A DNA stretch of 59,521 nucleotides. Origin: Aureobasidium sp. EXF-3400. Lineage: Eukaryota > Ascomycota > Dothideomycetes > Dothideales > Saccotheciaceae. The notes below the pieces were generated by a model, which did no database searches, was not told where the DNA came from, and saw nothing but the letters and a program-made list of their open reading frames with translations. Each line of letters opens with the position of its first letter. Position 1 is the first letter of the stretch. A program made the translations under genes and the position numbers. Below, one piece after another: positions 21,078-31,300 of this stretch. Location: the NCBI GenBank assembly GCA_024195585.1, contig SWBL01000320.1, positions 1-59,521 of the forward strand. Direction: 5' to 3'.

Positions 21078-21397
21078 GACTCATGACGATAGACGATCAT
21101 GGCGTTGGGACTTTTGATTGCATTTTTGGAGAAGATACCCCTGGATTTTAACAAGCATAGCCATAACATGCATTCAACATAGATATACAAATACAAGTTT
21201 TCAGAAACAAAAGTGTCTCATCGCAGATCAATAGCTTCGCACGGATGGTTGCATCACTTTTCGCGCCTGCCCGCAGCTTCTCGTGGCTTCCAGTCGCACC
21301 TTCCCAATACTGGATTCCCATCAACACACGAACCAACACAAACGCCCAAACCAACCAAGCCATCGCATCGGAACATTCCAAACCACACACCGTCACC
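21078..21397. other. short intergenic region before the IFI6-like gene
   Basis: About 320 bp. It includes an in-frame upstream ATG at 21245 that could extend the next gene by 51 residues. Otherwise nothing is visible. Confidence 0.4.
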
Positions 21398-21958
21398 ATG
21401 GCTGCCAGCGCACTCGCCCTTCCGGACAGCCTCCGCGAACTTTTCGCCAATGTTAACCTCGAAGACATCACCAAAGTCATCACAAACGTCACACTAGCCG
21501 ACTTTACTCACCTCATCGACGTGGCTAAAGGACGCGAGCTCAACGCTGAGACTATCACCAAGTTGTACGAGGAGGCCAGCAAGCTCCATGGCGCGGGAAC
21601 AGCTCTCATGGCCGCTGCCCTAGTCATCTTTGTCATCATCTTTTGTTTTCCCATGACCGCGGCCACACCTCTCTTAACTGCTTTGGGCTTCACAAACGCC
21701 AACCTTGCTGCTGGTATGAGTGTATGCGAGTCCTGACTTCCTGACCCTACTGACCTTTTCTCAGCTTCCCTCGCTGCGGCTTTCCAGTCTCTCTGGGGTG
21801 TCAATGCTTTGTTCAGCCTTCTGCAGAGTGCAGCTATGGGTGGATACGGCGCTCCTGTTGTCGCTGGTGTGGTTCAAGGCGCTTCTGCTCTTGGTGCTGT
21901 TGGTTCGGCCTTCAAACTCTGGGCCCAGGGCAACTACACCTTACCTGGATTTTCTTGA
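21398..21958 (+). CDS. interferon-induced IFI6/IFI27 (6-16) family membrane protein
   Basis: Small membrane protein with the glycine- and alanine-rich ISG12/6-16 domain; animal members sit in mitochondria or the ER and influence apoptosis. Two exons: 21398-21713 and 21765-21958; 169 residues. The N-terminal part is soluble and helical. A strongly hydrophobic segment (MAAALVIFVIIFCFPM) follows. The domain then runs through TPLLTALGFTNANLAAGSLAAAF-type sequence (with ASLAAAF here), LQSAAMGGYGAP, and a further hydrophobic Gly/Ala stretch ending WAQGNYTLPGFS. The start was chosen at 21398 for its strong context (CACCATGG). An in-frame ATG at 21245 would add 51 residues rich in Ser, Arg and aromatic residues, possibly a targeting sequence. 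Function in fungi is unknown to me. Confidence 0.8.
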
Positions 21959-23903
21959 AAGCTATGATCTGAAAAGATGATGATCCACACGGGTCTCCCG
22001 TTCGTATGACCGAGCAGCTTGAGTGTGATAACGACATAGTAACGAGAGGCACAAGAAGCACGACATCAGTGACCCGAAAACCCGAGAAAACGAGGCGAAG
22101 ACCACTACAGATATGGCACACTAAGCAGTAGGCGGACTTGCTAGATAGTAAGCGAGCGCAGTTGCTGGTTCACAGGAGGAATAGGACGTCAACAGAGTGC
22201 AGTACAGCTGCCGAGCAACTAGCTCGAATGATAGCATCGCCACTTGCGTTTCTTCAATGCACACTCAAATGCTCGTCCATGTGCGAAATGTCCGAGACTA
22301 GCTCGAGCACCTGCCTTACTCGCTGTCATGGGAATGCTTGAACCCAAGTAAAGCTTATCGGCTATCATTGTCTTGCTGAATCGCTGGGGGTAGATCAAGG
22401 ATTGGCGAGTCCTAGGCTGACAGCCCTGCTTAGATGCTTCGCTGATCCAGAACAAATCATACATCTTCAAAGATTCTCAAAGCTTAACTTTCACACTTAG
22501 GTGACTGTGAGAAAAGGTCGGAGCAACGGACATGAACACACGGAGATGATATGCAAGGTCTAGCCTGCCCGGCAAGTGTACTGGAGTGCTGAACTGAGCA
22601 TGACCACGATGACCAAGAGTCTGGGCTCTGGACCTTCGTCTCTGATCGGAGCTCGTCATGTTGATCTTCCCCATGCACGCCTAGTCGCACCTCTTCGACC
22701 GCGGTTCGACCTTCCTCGGAGTACAATCGATGAGGCGATGAAAGATGATGCTAAGGTCGAAGCTCGGTGGTGGACCGTGAATCGCCAGTCACAAACGTCA
22801 AGCCATCACGTTGACGAACATCAAGGTTGACTCAAAGCCATGAGGAACACTGAGAACGGGCAGGTATCAAGCTGCCACATGGCAACCGTGGCTTCGTTAA
22901 AGACTGGTCTGCGCTTGTGTAGTTCCTCGGTGGGTATGTGCAGACAGTTATGGGAACTATTGAGCGACACCTACGGGCCAGCGCGGGAGAGATGTGATGA
23001 CAATACTTTTGCGGACCAGAGGCAAGCAGAAGAAATGTCCAGGCTATGCATTCACATATGCTGTCATGGATCGCGTGTAGCCCTGTAGGTCGCAAGAAGA
23101 TCTTTCTAGTGATCTGCAACTCGAGCGAGGGCATTATTAACCCTGAGCAAACCCAATGGCGAGGGTTCTGGCCATTATGGAGATGTGATTGTCCATTGAG
23201 TGCGTTGATCAATGGTGGTATCTGATAGAGCCTCAAAAATCCAAGCCATACCGCTTTTGGAAGGGTATGTAGGGCAGCGAGCAGAATCTGTGAAGGCACA
23301 ACGGTCGACTCGGGACCTGAATGCCGGACGGATGGGAAAAGCCATCTACAGAGCGGCAGTCATGGTAGATGGTACCGTGGGGTGAATTACACAGCTACAT
23401 CGCCTGAATAGGACATTTGAAGTTGGGGCAGAGAAGCCAGACGTCTGCGAGATGTTGCTAGGAGGAATCGAGAGGCAATGTAGGGCTGCGAAGTTTAAGC
23501 AACGTGGTCTGTGCATGGCCTGGCGCTTCCAAAGCTCGTTAAACTTTGGCCCCAACCATCAACCAAGAATTTTTGGTAGAGATCGAACAACAACTTCCTT
23601 CTATCATGAGTCGATTGTGCTTCTACGGCCGTGTACCAGACCACATTCTCGTCATGGCCGTTTGTCTGTCGCCAGGCACAGACTTGTAGCCACCCCTAGC
23701 GGCGGCCCAGCGGGAACGGAGCGAGCTGTCGGGCATGCTTGTCTATTGTCATGCTTGATGATATGCCTCTATAGAATCCGGTAGGTCTCAAGGAAGGTAG
23801 AAATGTATAAGTAGTCCTGGACATCTCCTCCAAGGACAGAATATCTCATCTCATCTCATCAGCTTCTACTACCTCATCACATTCCTTCTTTACATTCGCT
23901 ACC
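21959..23903. other. long intergenic region upstream of the GH5 glucanase
   Basis: Almost 2 kb without a gene I can support. The longest ORF (22832-23299, minus, 155 codons) has no motif and unlikely composition. The last 100 bp hold the glucanase core promoter (TATA-like box) and a TCTCATCTCATCTCATC leader. Confidence 0.6.
23806..23813 (+). promoter_or_regulatory. TATA-like box of the GH5 glucanase gene
   Basis: TATAAGTA, 98 bp before the start codon, followed by a pyrimidine-rich TCTCATC-repeat leader. Position and context suit a strongly transcribed secreted-enzyme gene. Confidence 0.45.
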
Positions 23904-25280
23904 ATGCGCACTTCAGCTACTATTGCTGCTGCCCTCCTGGCTGGCTCTGCCACTGCTGCCCCTACTCCTGGCCTTTTGAGTAGCATTCTCGGTCAGCTCA
24001 CCAACGACCTCAACACCCTTCTCGGCTCTCTTGGTATCAAACTCCAGACCAATGCCAACATTCACGGCCCTACTGTCCCCTTCCACGAGCAGTGCCCCTT
24101 CACCATTAACTCGTCTGTCAGCGTCTCTACCGACGTTTTCAGCCACGATATCACCTGGCCTCTTGGTGTCAACGGCGGAAACTACATCAACTGGAAGACC
24201 TTCAAGGCCAACGCAGCAAACCTCGGCGGTTGGCTCGAGAAGGAGAGAACCCATGATCCTATCTGGTGGTCTGCAGTCGGTGGTGACAGCGCTCCCGATG
24301 AGTGGACTCTGTGCGAGACTCTTGGTTCCAAGTGCGGACCTATCCTCGAGGAGCGCTATGGCTCTTTCCTCAATACCTCGACCATTGATCAGCTCGCCAG
24401 CGTAGGAGTCAACGCTCTCCGTATCCCTACCACCTACGCTGCTTGGGTCAAGGTTCCTGGATCCCAATTGTACTCTGGTGCCCAGCAGAAGTGGCTCAAG
24501 ATCATCACCGACTATGCTGTCTTGAAGTACAACATGCACATCATTGTTGGTCTTCACTCCCTGCCCGGTGGTGTCAACAACCTCGATATTGGCGAGGCTC
24601 TCTTCCATGACGACTGGTTCTACAACGCTACCAACCTCGACTACAGTTTCCAGGCCATTGACGGTGTCCTCAACTTCATCAAGGCATCCGGTTACCAGAA
24701 CGCCTTCACCATTGCCCCCATTAACGAGGCTTCCGATAACCTTGCTGGTTTCGGATCTGCTGCTGGCCTTTCTGACAACGCTACCAACTGGATTAATACC
24801 TATATCAACGGTGTTTTGAAGAAAATCGCTGTTGTGGACAAGCGTATCCCCCTCCAACTTCAAGACTGCTTCAAGGGAGCTAGTTTCTGGGCACCCTTCT
24901 ACGATGCATCTACAAACATTGTAATGGACTCGCACGTTTATTACTTCGCTGCCGCCGGTACTTACGCCAACTACGTCAACCCTGCCGTCTGCGGTCAGGC
25001 CCAGTACATTGCCCAGGAGACAAAGTTCCCTGTCTTCATCGGCGAATGGAGTTTGCAGGCCATGTACAACAATACCCTGAACGTTGCTACCCGCAAGACT
25101 CTCTTCGATACCCAGCGTTACGCCTGGCAGAAGTATGTTGCTGGTGGTTCATTCTGGACTGCTGTTTCCTACTCCACCGCCGCCGTTGATGGCGAGGGTA
25201 CCCAGAGAGATTACTGGTCTTACATTGATCTTATCAACGCTGGTGTTATCACCAAGCAGACCAACGCTTCTTACTGCTAA
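23904..25280 (+). CDS. secreted GH5-family exo-beta-1,3-glucanase-like protein
   Basis: Glycoside hydrolase of family 5, resembling fungal glucan 1,3-beta-glucosidases that act on cell-wall beta-glucan. Single exon, 458 residues. Residues 1-18 form a signal peptide (AAALLAGSATA, then APTP). The barrel shows GVNALRIPTTYAAW (168-181) and the catalytic acid/base Glu275 in PINEASDN. HVYYF follows, then nucleophile Glu381 in FIGEWSL. Where most GH5 glucanases read NEP, this one reads NEA. Paired cysteines and several NxS/T sites fit secretion. The gene has strong codon bias and a TATA-like box, suggesting high expression. Family is secure; exact substrate is inferred. Confidence 0.9.
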   Translation: MRTSATIAAALLAGSATAAPTPGLLSSILGQLTNDLNTLLGSLGIKLQTNANIHGPTVPFHEQCPFTINSSVSVSTDVFSHDITWPLGVNGGNYINWKTFKANAANLGGWLEKERTHDPIWWSAVGGDSAPDEWTLCETLGSKCGPILEERYGSFLNTSTIDQLASVGVNALRIPTTYAAWVKVPGSQLYSGAQQKWLKIITDYAVLKYNMHIIVGLHSLPGGVNNLDIGEALFHDDWFYNATNLDYSFQAIDGVLNFIKASGYQNAFTIAPINEASDNLAGFGSAAGLSDNATNWINTYINGVLKKIAVVDKRIPLQLQDCFKGASFWAPFYDASTNIVMDSHVYYFAAAGTYANYVNPAVCGQAQYIAQETKFPVFIGEWSLQAMYNNTLNVATRKTLFDTQRYAWQKYVAGGSFWTAVSYSTAAVDGEGTQRDYWSYIDLINAGVITKQTNASYC

Positions 25281-26021
25281 GCAGTTTGAGACAAAAAAAA
25301 AAGCAGGGAGGACTAGGGAATGATCGAGTTTTACGACAACAAAAGGCAGAGATAGATATGCATTTCCACTGGATGAAACAGAACAGCAGTTGGAAATTGC
25401 AAAAGAGCATAGAGAAGTTAAACTTGATAGAGCATTCGTTTGTACATATTTCCCAAAGAAGCAAAACTTTCACATTCATCTACATTCCACCCTTCGACAG
25501 TATATTCGAGATGGTAGCATTGTGTCTGACATCCTACTGTCTGGTCGCTACTTGCGTCTAATGATGATATCGGATCTTTCCGATCAATTGCAGTCGCCTC
25601 GTTACGGAGAACAATTAACAGGAAGTTGCGAAACACTGCTTTCTTTCTCCTTTCGGAGCCTCAGGCTCTCTGCTTTCATTGCTCCTGTTGAATTCTGATC
25701 GTGTTCCTGGTTACCCAGTTTTGGGTCTCGTGTGCTCAACAAATCCCGCCATACAGCTAGTAACGCAAGTCAATACTGTATCACCACGGTCTCATCCGAA
25801 AGAGCAATGATAGTTCTGAGGGATTGACGCTGCAGAGCGTCTACATGTCAGACACGAGCAGTGGAACTCTCACAGGATCTGAAACCAATGCTTGTCATGA
25901 CTTCGATGCAAGAGTGGATTTCCCTTGAATAAATTGCTTCGACCTAGACAATAGACTGCTGAGATCTCCTCTTGTAAACATTTCTCGTTAGAATATATAA
26001 GCTGGCGAAGATACAATCCGA
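25281..26021. other. convergent 3' region between the GH5 gene and PEX10
   Basis: About 740 bp between two stop codons. An A-rich run follows the GH5 stop codon. Short ORFs on both strands overlap and lack motifs. No gene. Confidence 0.5.
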
Positions 26022-27173
26022 TCAGCCCCTAAGAGGCAAGATATGCTGGGCCATAACACCCTGTCTGCACAGTGGACACTCAGGCTTCTCCCTCACCCAA
26101 TCCGCAATGCAGGTCCAGCAAAACACATGACCACAAGTAGTGGCACTAGGATCACGCATAGGTTCCAGACACAGAGTGCACTTTCTCTGTTGACTACTCT
26201 CTATCCATCCCAGTTTCTCTTCGTCTTCAAGATTGACAATGGCAGCCTCCGAGTCAGAAGGTGGCAAGGGTGTATGTGTCATTCTCGAGATCTTGCTGTG
26301 GAGACTGGAAGTATCCTGCTGAGCACCGTCCTCCCCAAACAGTAGGGCGTTGTTTGAGCTGTAGGCGTTTGGGTCTAGAGAGACTTCGACGCCATTGTCG
26401 AGTACGGCACTTCCTCCGCTTAACATTGCGGGGTTGCTGATGACTGGGACGGAAGAGTAGGTCTCGTGGGCGTGTAGATAGGCTTGGACGCCCAGTTGTA
26501 GGACTAGGAGCACACCCAGAACTTCGTAGCCGATGCGCTGCTCGCTAGGATCTAGACGTCTAGTAAAGATGTAGCGGAGACCACTAAGGCGCTTTGCGAG
26601 GTGGTAGTATGCACCGGTAAAGTAGAAGGCAGTCAGACTAAGTGCATGTATCGGCGAAGGAGAAGTGATGGTGTCGAGGTTTCGAAGAATGTAAGATTGT
26701 AGATTTGTCAGCCACTCGGACGGCTGGTTGGGTTTGCTGTTTCGACGACGCAAGGATATTTCCAACTTTGCGCGCAGCTTTCTTCGAAAGGCTGGCAGGA
26801 GTCTGGTGAGACCGTATGGTAGCAAGACGCTGGCGAGTATGTATCCTCCTCTTCTGTATGCGCTTGGAAGGCGCAGTGTGTCATCTTCAACCTGGACAAT
26901 GTCGCAGTACTCCTCTCCTAGTGTGCGATTACCGACCAGAGTGGTCAAAGATAGATACAATAGATCGGCGAAGGTCCGCGTGCCCGTCATGTTGGTTTGC
27001 GCAAAGCGAGCGCCATAGAGAGTCCGTAGTACCGAGGAGAGGCGCTCCAGCAGCACGCCCTGGAAGTAGGCATCCTTTTGGTGTGATCGGATTATGTCTG
27101 GTGCTGAGCCGAATGGATACTGGAACGCGGTATGGTTGCTGCTAGGAGCTCCGTTGTGGACGAAGTCAGACAT
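26022..27173 (-). CDS. pex10: peroxisome biogenesis factor 10 (RING ubiquitin ligase)
   Basis: Peroxisomal membrane ubiquitin ligase; with PEX2 and PEX12 it recycles the import receptor PEX5. Single exon, 383 residues from MSDFVHNG. An in-frame non-ATG extension upstream was not used. The N-terminal Pex2/Pex12 domain covers residues ~25-240, with HQKDAYFQGVLLERL, GEEYCDI and several membrane-embedded helices. The C-terminus carries a complete C3HC4 RING: CTLC, CGHVFCWTC and CPLC between residues 332 and 369. The linker is rich in Ser and acidic residues. The gene is divergent from the YOR1-type transporter, about 1.2 kb away. Confidence 0.94.
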   Translation of the reverse strand: MSDFVHNGAPSSNHTAFQYPFGSAPDIIRSHQKDAYFQGVLLERLSSVLRTLYGARFAQTNMTGTRTFADLLYLSLTTLVGNRTLGEEYCDIVQVEDDTLRLPSAYRRGGYILASVLLPYGLTRLLPAFRRKLRAKLEISLRRRNSKPNQPSEWLTNLQSYILRNLDTITSPSPIHALSLTAFYFTGAYYHLAKRLSGLRYIFTRRLDPSEQRIGYEVLGVLLVLQLGVQAYLHAHETYSSVPVISNPAMLSGGSAVLDNGVEVSLDPNAYSSNNALLFGEDGAQQDTSSLHSKISRMTHTPLPPSDSEAAIVNLEDEEKLGWIESSQQRKCTLCLEPMRDPSATTCGHVFCWTCIADWVREKPECPLCRQGVMAQHILPLRG

Positions 27174-28376
27174 TGTGTTTGCAGGTGAACAAGCTATGCG
27201 CAATCCAAGCTGAGAGTTGGATGCGGGATACGGTTGATGCGGTGAATACGCTCAATACGGTGGTGCCTGGCCGAGGCATCGTCGGACTTTTTGCAACCAT
27301 AACCGACAGCCTTGACAATTCATGGCTTGATCCAAGCCTTCTTCTGCCTACCTCTTATTCGACAACGTGCTTCTCAAGATCTCTACTTCTGATACAGCAA
27401 AGAACGAGGTATCTTGCTAGCTGCATTTGTTGATTGGTGCTTTGTGCATGTTTTGACGGATGTCTCGACTGGGTTGCTGAGTCTGCTCTACGGAGTACGG
27501 AATCTCGGCTTTCGGCACCGTCGCCAAATTTGGCAGGTGAATCATAAACAAATGATTGGGTACAATTCGAAGGAATTGCTCCCTCTATCGTTCAGCTTGG
27601 AACTATTGATCCTTCTGTGCAAGAGTGTGTGTTAGGCAGTCACAAGTCGACACAGTCAGAAGTTCTGACTCACGATATGGATTGGTAAGATGGACCTATG
27701 ATGGAAGGTTCGTGTCACGGCTAAACAAGAGTCCGGCGGCGAATGACTCTTGCACCAAAACAAGCAGCCTACAAGCCTTGGAGGCTGAACCTTGTTGCAC
27801 CACACCTGCAAATCAGATCTGCCGTATTTTTGTTTATCTGCGTCGGAAATGTGGAGGAGGACGTCGTTTCGCCGACTGTCCGACATTTCCAGCGCGTTGG
27901 GTCCTCACGCTAGAGAACGTCTGCTTGCTTACCAATACGGCGCCCTACACAAATTAGGTAGTCGCATTCAATGCCAGCAGTCGAACATCCATGAAACCGG
28001 GGACTGTTCACGCTGTGAGGCCCGAGTTGGATGGATTGCTCTCCCTCTGGCATAGTTAGATGATGTTAAGATTGCTCACGTGTAAATTGTCCATGGAGTT
28101 CCATGTGCAGTGGTGCATGTTCGCAACGTGGGCGAAATGTCAATGTTCTCTATCGAAAAGTCTATGCCCCCTAGCGTATCCCCTCCATCGAAGATGCATC
28201 AAAGACGGCACAAGCGGAGGCCGACTCGGGACGATACGACAGATATGGAGGCGTCATGAACAATGTGTAGTTGCTGCCTGCCGCCTGAAAGTGTTATTGC
28301 TGTCGTTCGCTCCTTTTCCTGGCACTTCACCCACATCGACTTTTGAGCCTGCGACCCCTACGACGCCTCCCGGAAC
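27174..28376. promoter_or_regulatory. divergent promoter region of pex10 and the ABC transporter
   Basis: About 1.2 kb between two start codons. Several short ORFs (up to 140 codons) lack motifs. The last 60 bp before the transporter are pyrimidine-rich. Confidence 0.4.
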
Positions 28377-31300
28377 ATGTCTGCCCCAGTGCCAGACACG
28401 GTCTGGACATCGGGCGACACTAGCAACCCACCCCCAGCTGCCGACACTGCACAACATGGTTCTGTGGCCACCGAGCCTTTAGAGAGAGTCGGAACGGCGA
28501 AAGAATTGAACCCTGAGAAAGTACTGGACCCCGAATACGTGCAACAAAAGGACGCCGAAAAACATGCGGAGAAACATGGTCGATCGCCGCTTGACCGCCA
28601 CCAGAGTGATTGGACTTCTTCCTCGAGCAGCATAACGCCAGACGACAAGAGTCAGAAAAGCATAGAGGGCGAGAAGCAATCATGGAGCGAAAAAATAAAC
28701 CCTCTCAAGAGAAAAATCAAGCCGCCGGTACCGACTGAGCAAGGAGAGTCGAGAGAATACAAGGCAAATTTCTTCAGTCACCTCACCTTCCAATGGATGG
28801 CTCCTATAATGACTGTCGGTTACCAACGACCACTTGAGCTCAATGATTTGTGGAAAGTCAACCCCGACCGTAGTGTAGATGTTTTGTCTGCAAGACTCAA
28901 GGCCGCATTCAAGAAGAGAGTCGACAATGGAACCGAAAATCCTCTGAAATGGGCGCTTTACGATACCTTCAAAAGCGAATTTCTACTGGGAGGACTCTGT
29001 GAATTGATCGCCGCCGTGGTCCAAGTCTTGGCTCCTTTCGTTCTCCGTTACTTGATCAACTTCTCTACTGAGGTCTGGATTGCCGAGCAAAGAGGTACAC
29101 CTAGACCTGATATTGGTCATGGTGTCGGTTTGGTTATTGGCGTCACTGTTTTGCAAATTATTCAAAGTGTTTGCACAAACCACTTCTTGTACCGCGGTAT
29201 GACTGTTGGTGGCCAGGCTCGTGCTGTAACCATCGCTATCATCTTCGAGAAAGCCATGAAACTTTCAGGAAGAGCAAGAGCCGGAGGCAAATCAAATACC
29301 GAGCCTGTCGGTCTTCCTCCTGGTATCGCTCCTGGCAGTAAAGAAGAGAAGAAATGGCTGAAGGCAAAGCTCAAGAAAGAAAAGGCAAATTCGAAAGACA
29401 AGAAGGGAGTTTCAGGTGGTGGAGAAGGATGGTCAAACGGCAGAATTGTCAACTTGATGTCCACCGACACCTATCGCATTGATACCGCTTCTGGCATGTT
29501 TCACATGATTTGGGCCTCCCCAATCTCTATCGTTCTGACTCTGGTTCTGCTTCTCATCAACATCAACTACAGCGCATTGGCTGGATTTGCTCTCCTTATT
29601 GTGGCGATGCCCTTACTTGGACGATCGATCAAAAGCTTGTTCGTTCGCAGAAAGGCCATCAACAAAGTCACTGATCAGAGAGTCGGACTTACTCAGGAAA
29701 TTCTCGCTGGTGTCAGATTCGTCAAATACTTTGGCTGGGAGAGCAGTTTCCTTGACCGCCTGAAGGAAATTCGACGCAGAGAAATCGGCAAGATTCAGTT
29801 CTTGTTGAACATTCGTAACGGAATCATGGCTGTTTCCATGTCCATGCCTGTATTCGCTTCTATGCTGGCTTTCATCACCTACAGTCTCACAGACCACGGA
29901 CTTCAAGCTGGAAAGATTTTCTCATCTCTGGCGCTTTTCAACGGTCTCAGACTGCCACTCAATTTGCTGCCACTTGTTATTGGTCAAACTGTCGACGCTA
30001 CTGCATCTATTCGCAGAATTGAAGAGTTCCTGCTAGCCGAAGAGGCACTGGATGAAGCTGCCTGGGATTACGAGGGCAAGAGTGCTATCGTGATGAAGGA
30101 TGCTAACTTCACCTGGGAGAGAACTCCGACTCAGGAGACAGAAAAGAAAGCAGTTGGAGCCCCTGGTTCTAAGGAAGCCAAAGCTGCTAGGAAAGCTGAC
30201 AAGAAAGCCGACCAAAAGGCTGACAAACAAGCGAAGAAGGACGCAAAGAAAGCCACCAAGGCATTGAAGAATGCCGAAAAGGACGATGGCCTCGAAGCTT
30301 CTGACAGCAGCACTACTCTGGCCGAAGACAGTGAGCATCCATTCGAAATCAAGGGTCTCAACATCTCGATTGGCCGTGACGAGCTTGTCGCAGTCATTGG
30401 AAGTGTTGGTTCCGGCAAGACATCTATTCTGGCTGCGCTCGGAGGAGAAATGCGCAGGACTTCGGGTGAGGTCACTTTTGGTGCTTCACGCTCATACTGC
30501 CCTCAATACGCCTGGATTCAGAACGCCACTGTCAAGGAGAACATCACTTTTGGAAAGCCGTTCGACCAGGACTGGTACGACGAAGTCGTGGACGCATGCG
30601 CTCTGCGTCCCGATCTCGACATGCTCCCCAACGGTGACCTCACCGAGATTGGTGAGCGTGGTATAACTGTTTCCGGTGGCCAGAAGCAACGTTTGAACAT
30701 TGCTAGAGCTATTTACTTCAACGCCGATATTGTCCTAATGGATGACCCGCTTTCAGCTGTCGATGCTCATGTCGGACGACACATCATGGACAACGCTATC
30801 TGTGGACTTCTCAGAAACAAGGCTCGTGTTCTTGCAACTCATCAACTTCATGTTCTGCATCGTTGCGACCGTATCATCTGGGTTCAAGATGGTACTGCAT
30901 ACAAGATCGACACATTTGACAGCCTCATGGCGACCGATGCAGACTTCCAGAAGATGATGGCTACTACCGCTAAAGAAGAGAAGAAGCCGGAGGAAGAGGT
31001 TGATGGTGACGAGGTCGAGGAAGAGAAGAAGGACGTTGAACAAAAGACTGGTGGCAAGAAGCCAGCCGCAGCACTCATGCAGGCCGAAGAGCGTGCTGTC
31101 AAGAGTGTTTCCTTTGGCATCTATAAGGCTTACGTCAAGGCTTCTGGATCTCTTGCTGTTGCACCTCTGATTCTCCTGACACTCATCCTGTCCCAAGGTG
31201 CCAACATTGCAACCAGTTTGTGGTTGTCGTGGTGGACTTCGAACAAGTTCGGCTACACCCGGGGAACGTACATTGGAGTCTACGCCGGACTCGGTGTATC

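Noticed and set aside
22832..23299. 155-codon ORF in the 22-kb intergenic region
   Set aside because: No motif, odd composition, no promoter-like context, and it overlaps an unrelated ORF on the other strand.
23913..24935. 340-codon open frame antisense to the GH5 glucanase
   Set aside because: Shadow of a highly biased gene; rich in Val, Gly and Glu, without signal or domain.
16869..25280. Secondary-metabolite or catabolic cluster made of the esterase, siroheme synthase, IFI6-like and GH5 genes
   Set aside because: The genes are co-directional but functionally unrelated, widely spaced, and lack any backbone enzyme or regulator.
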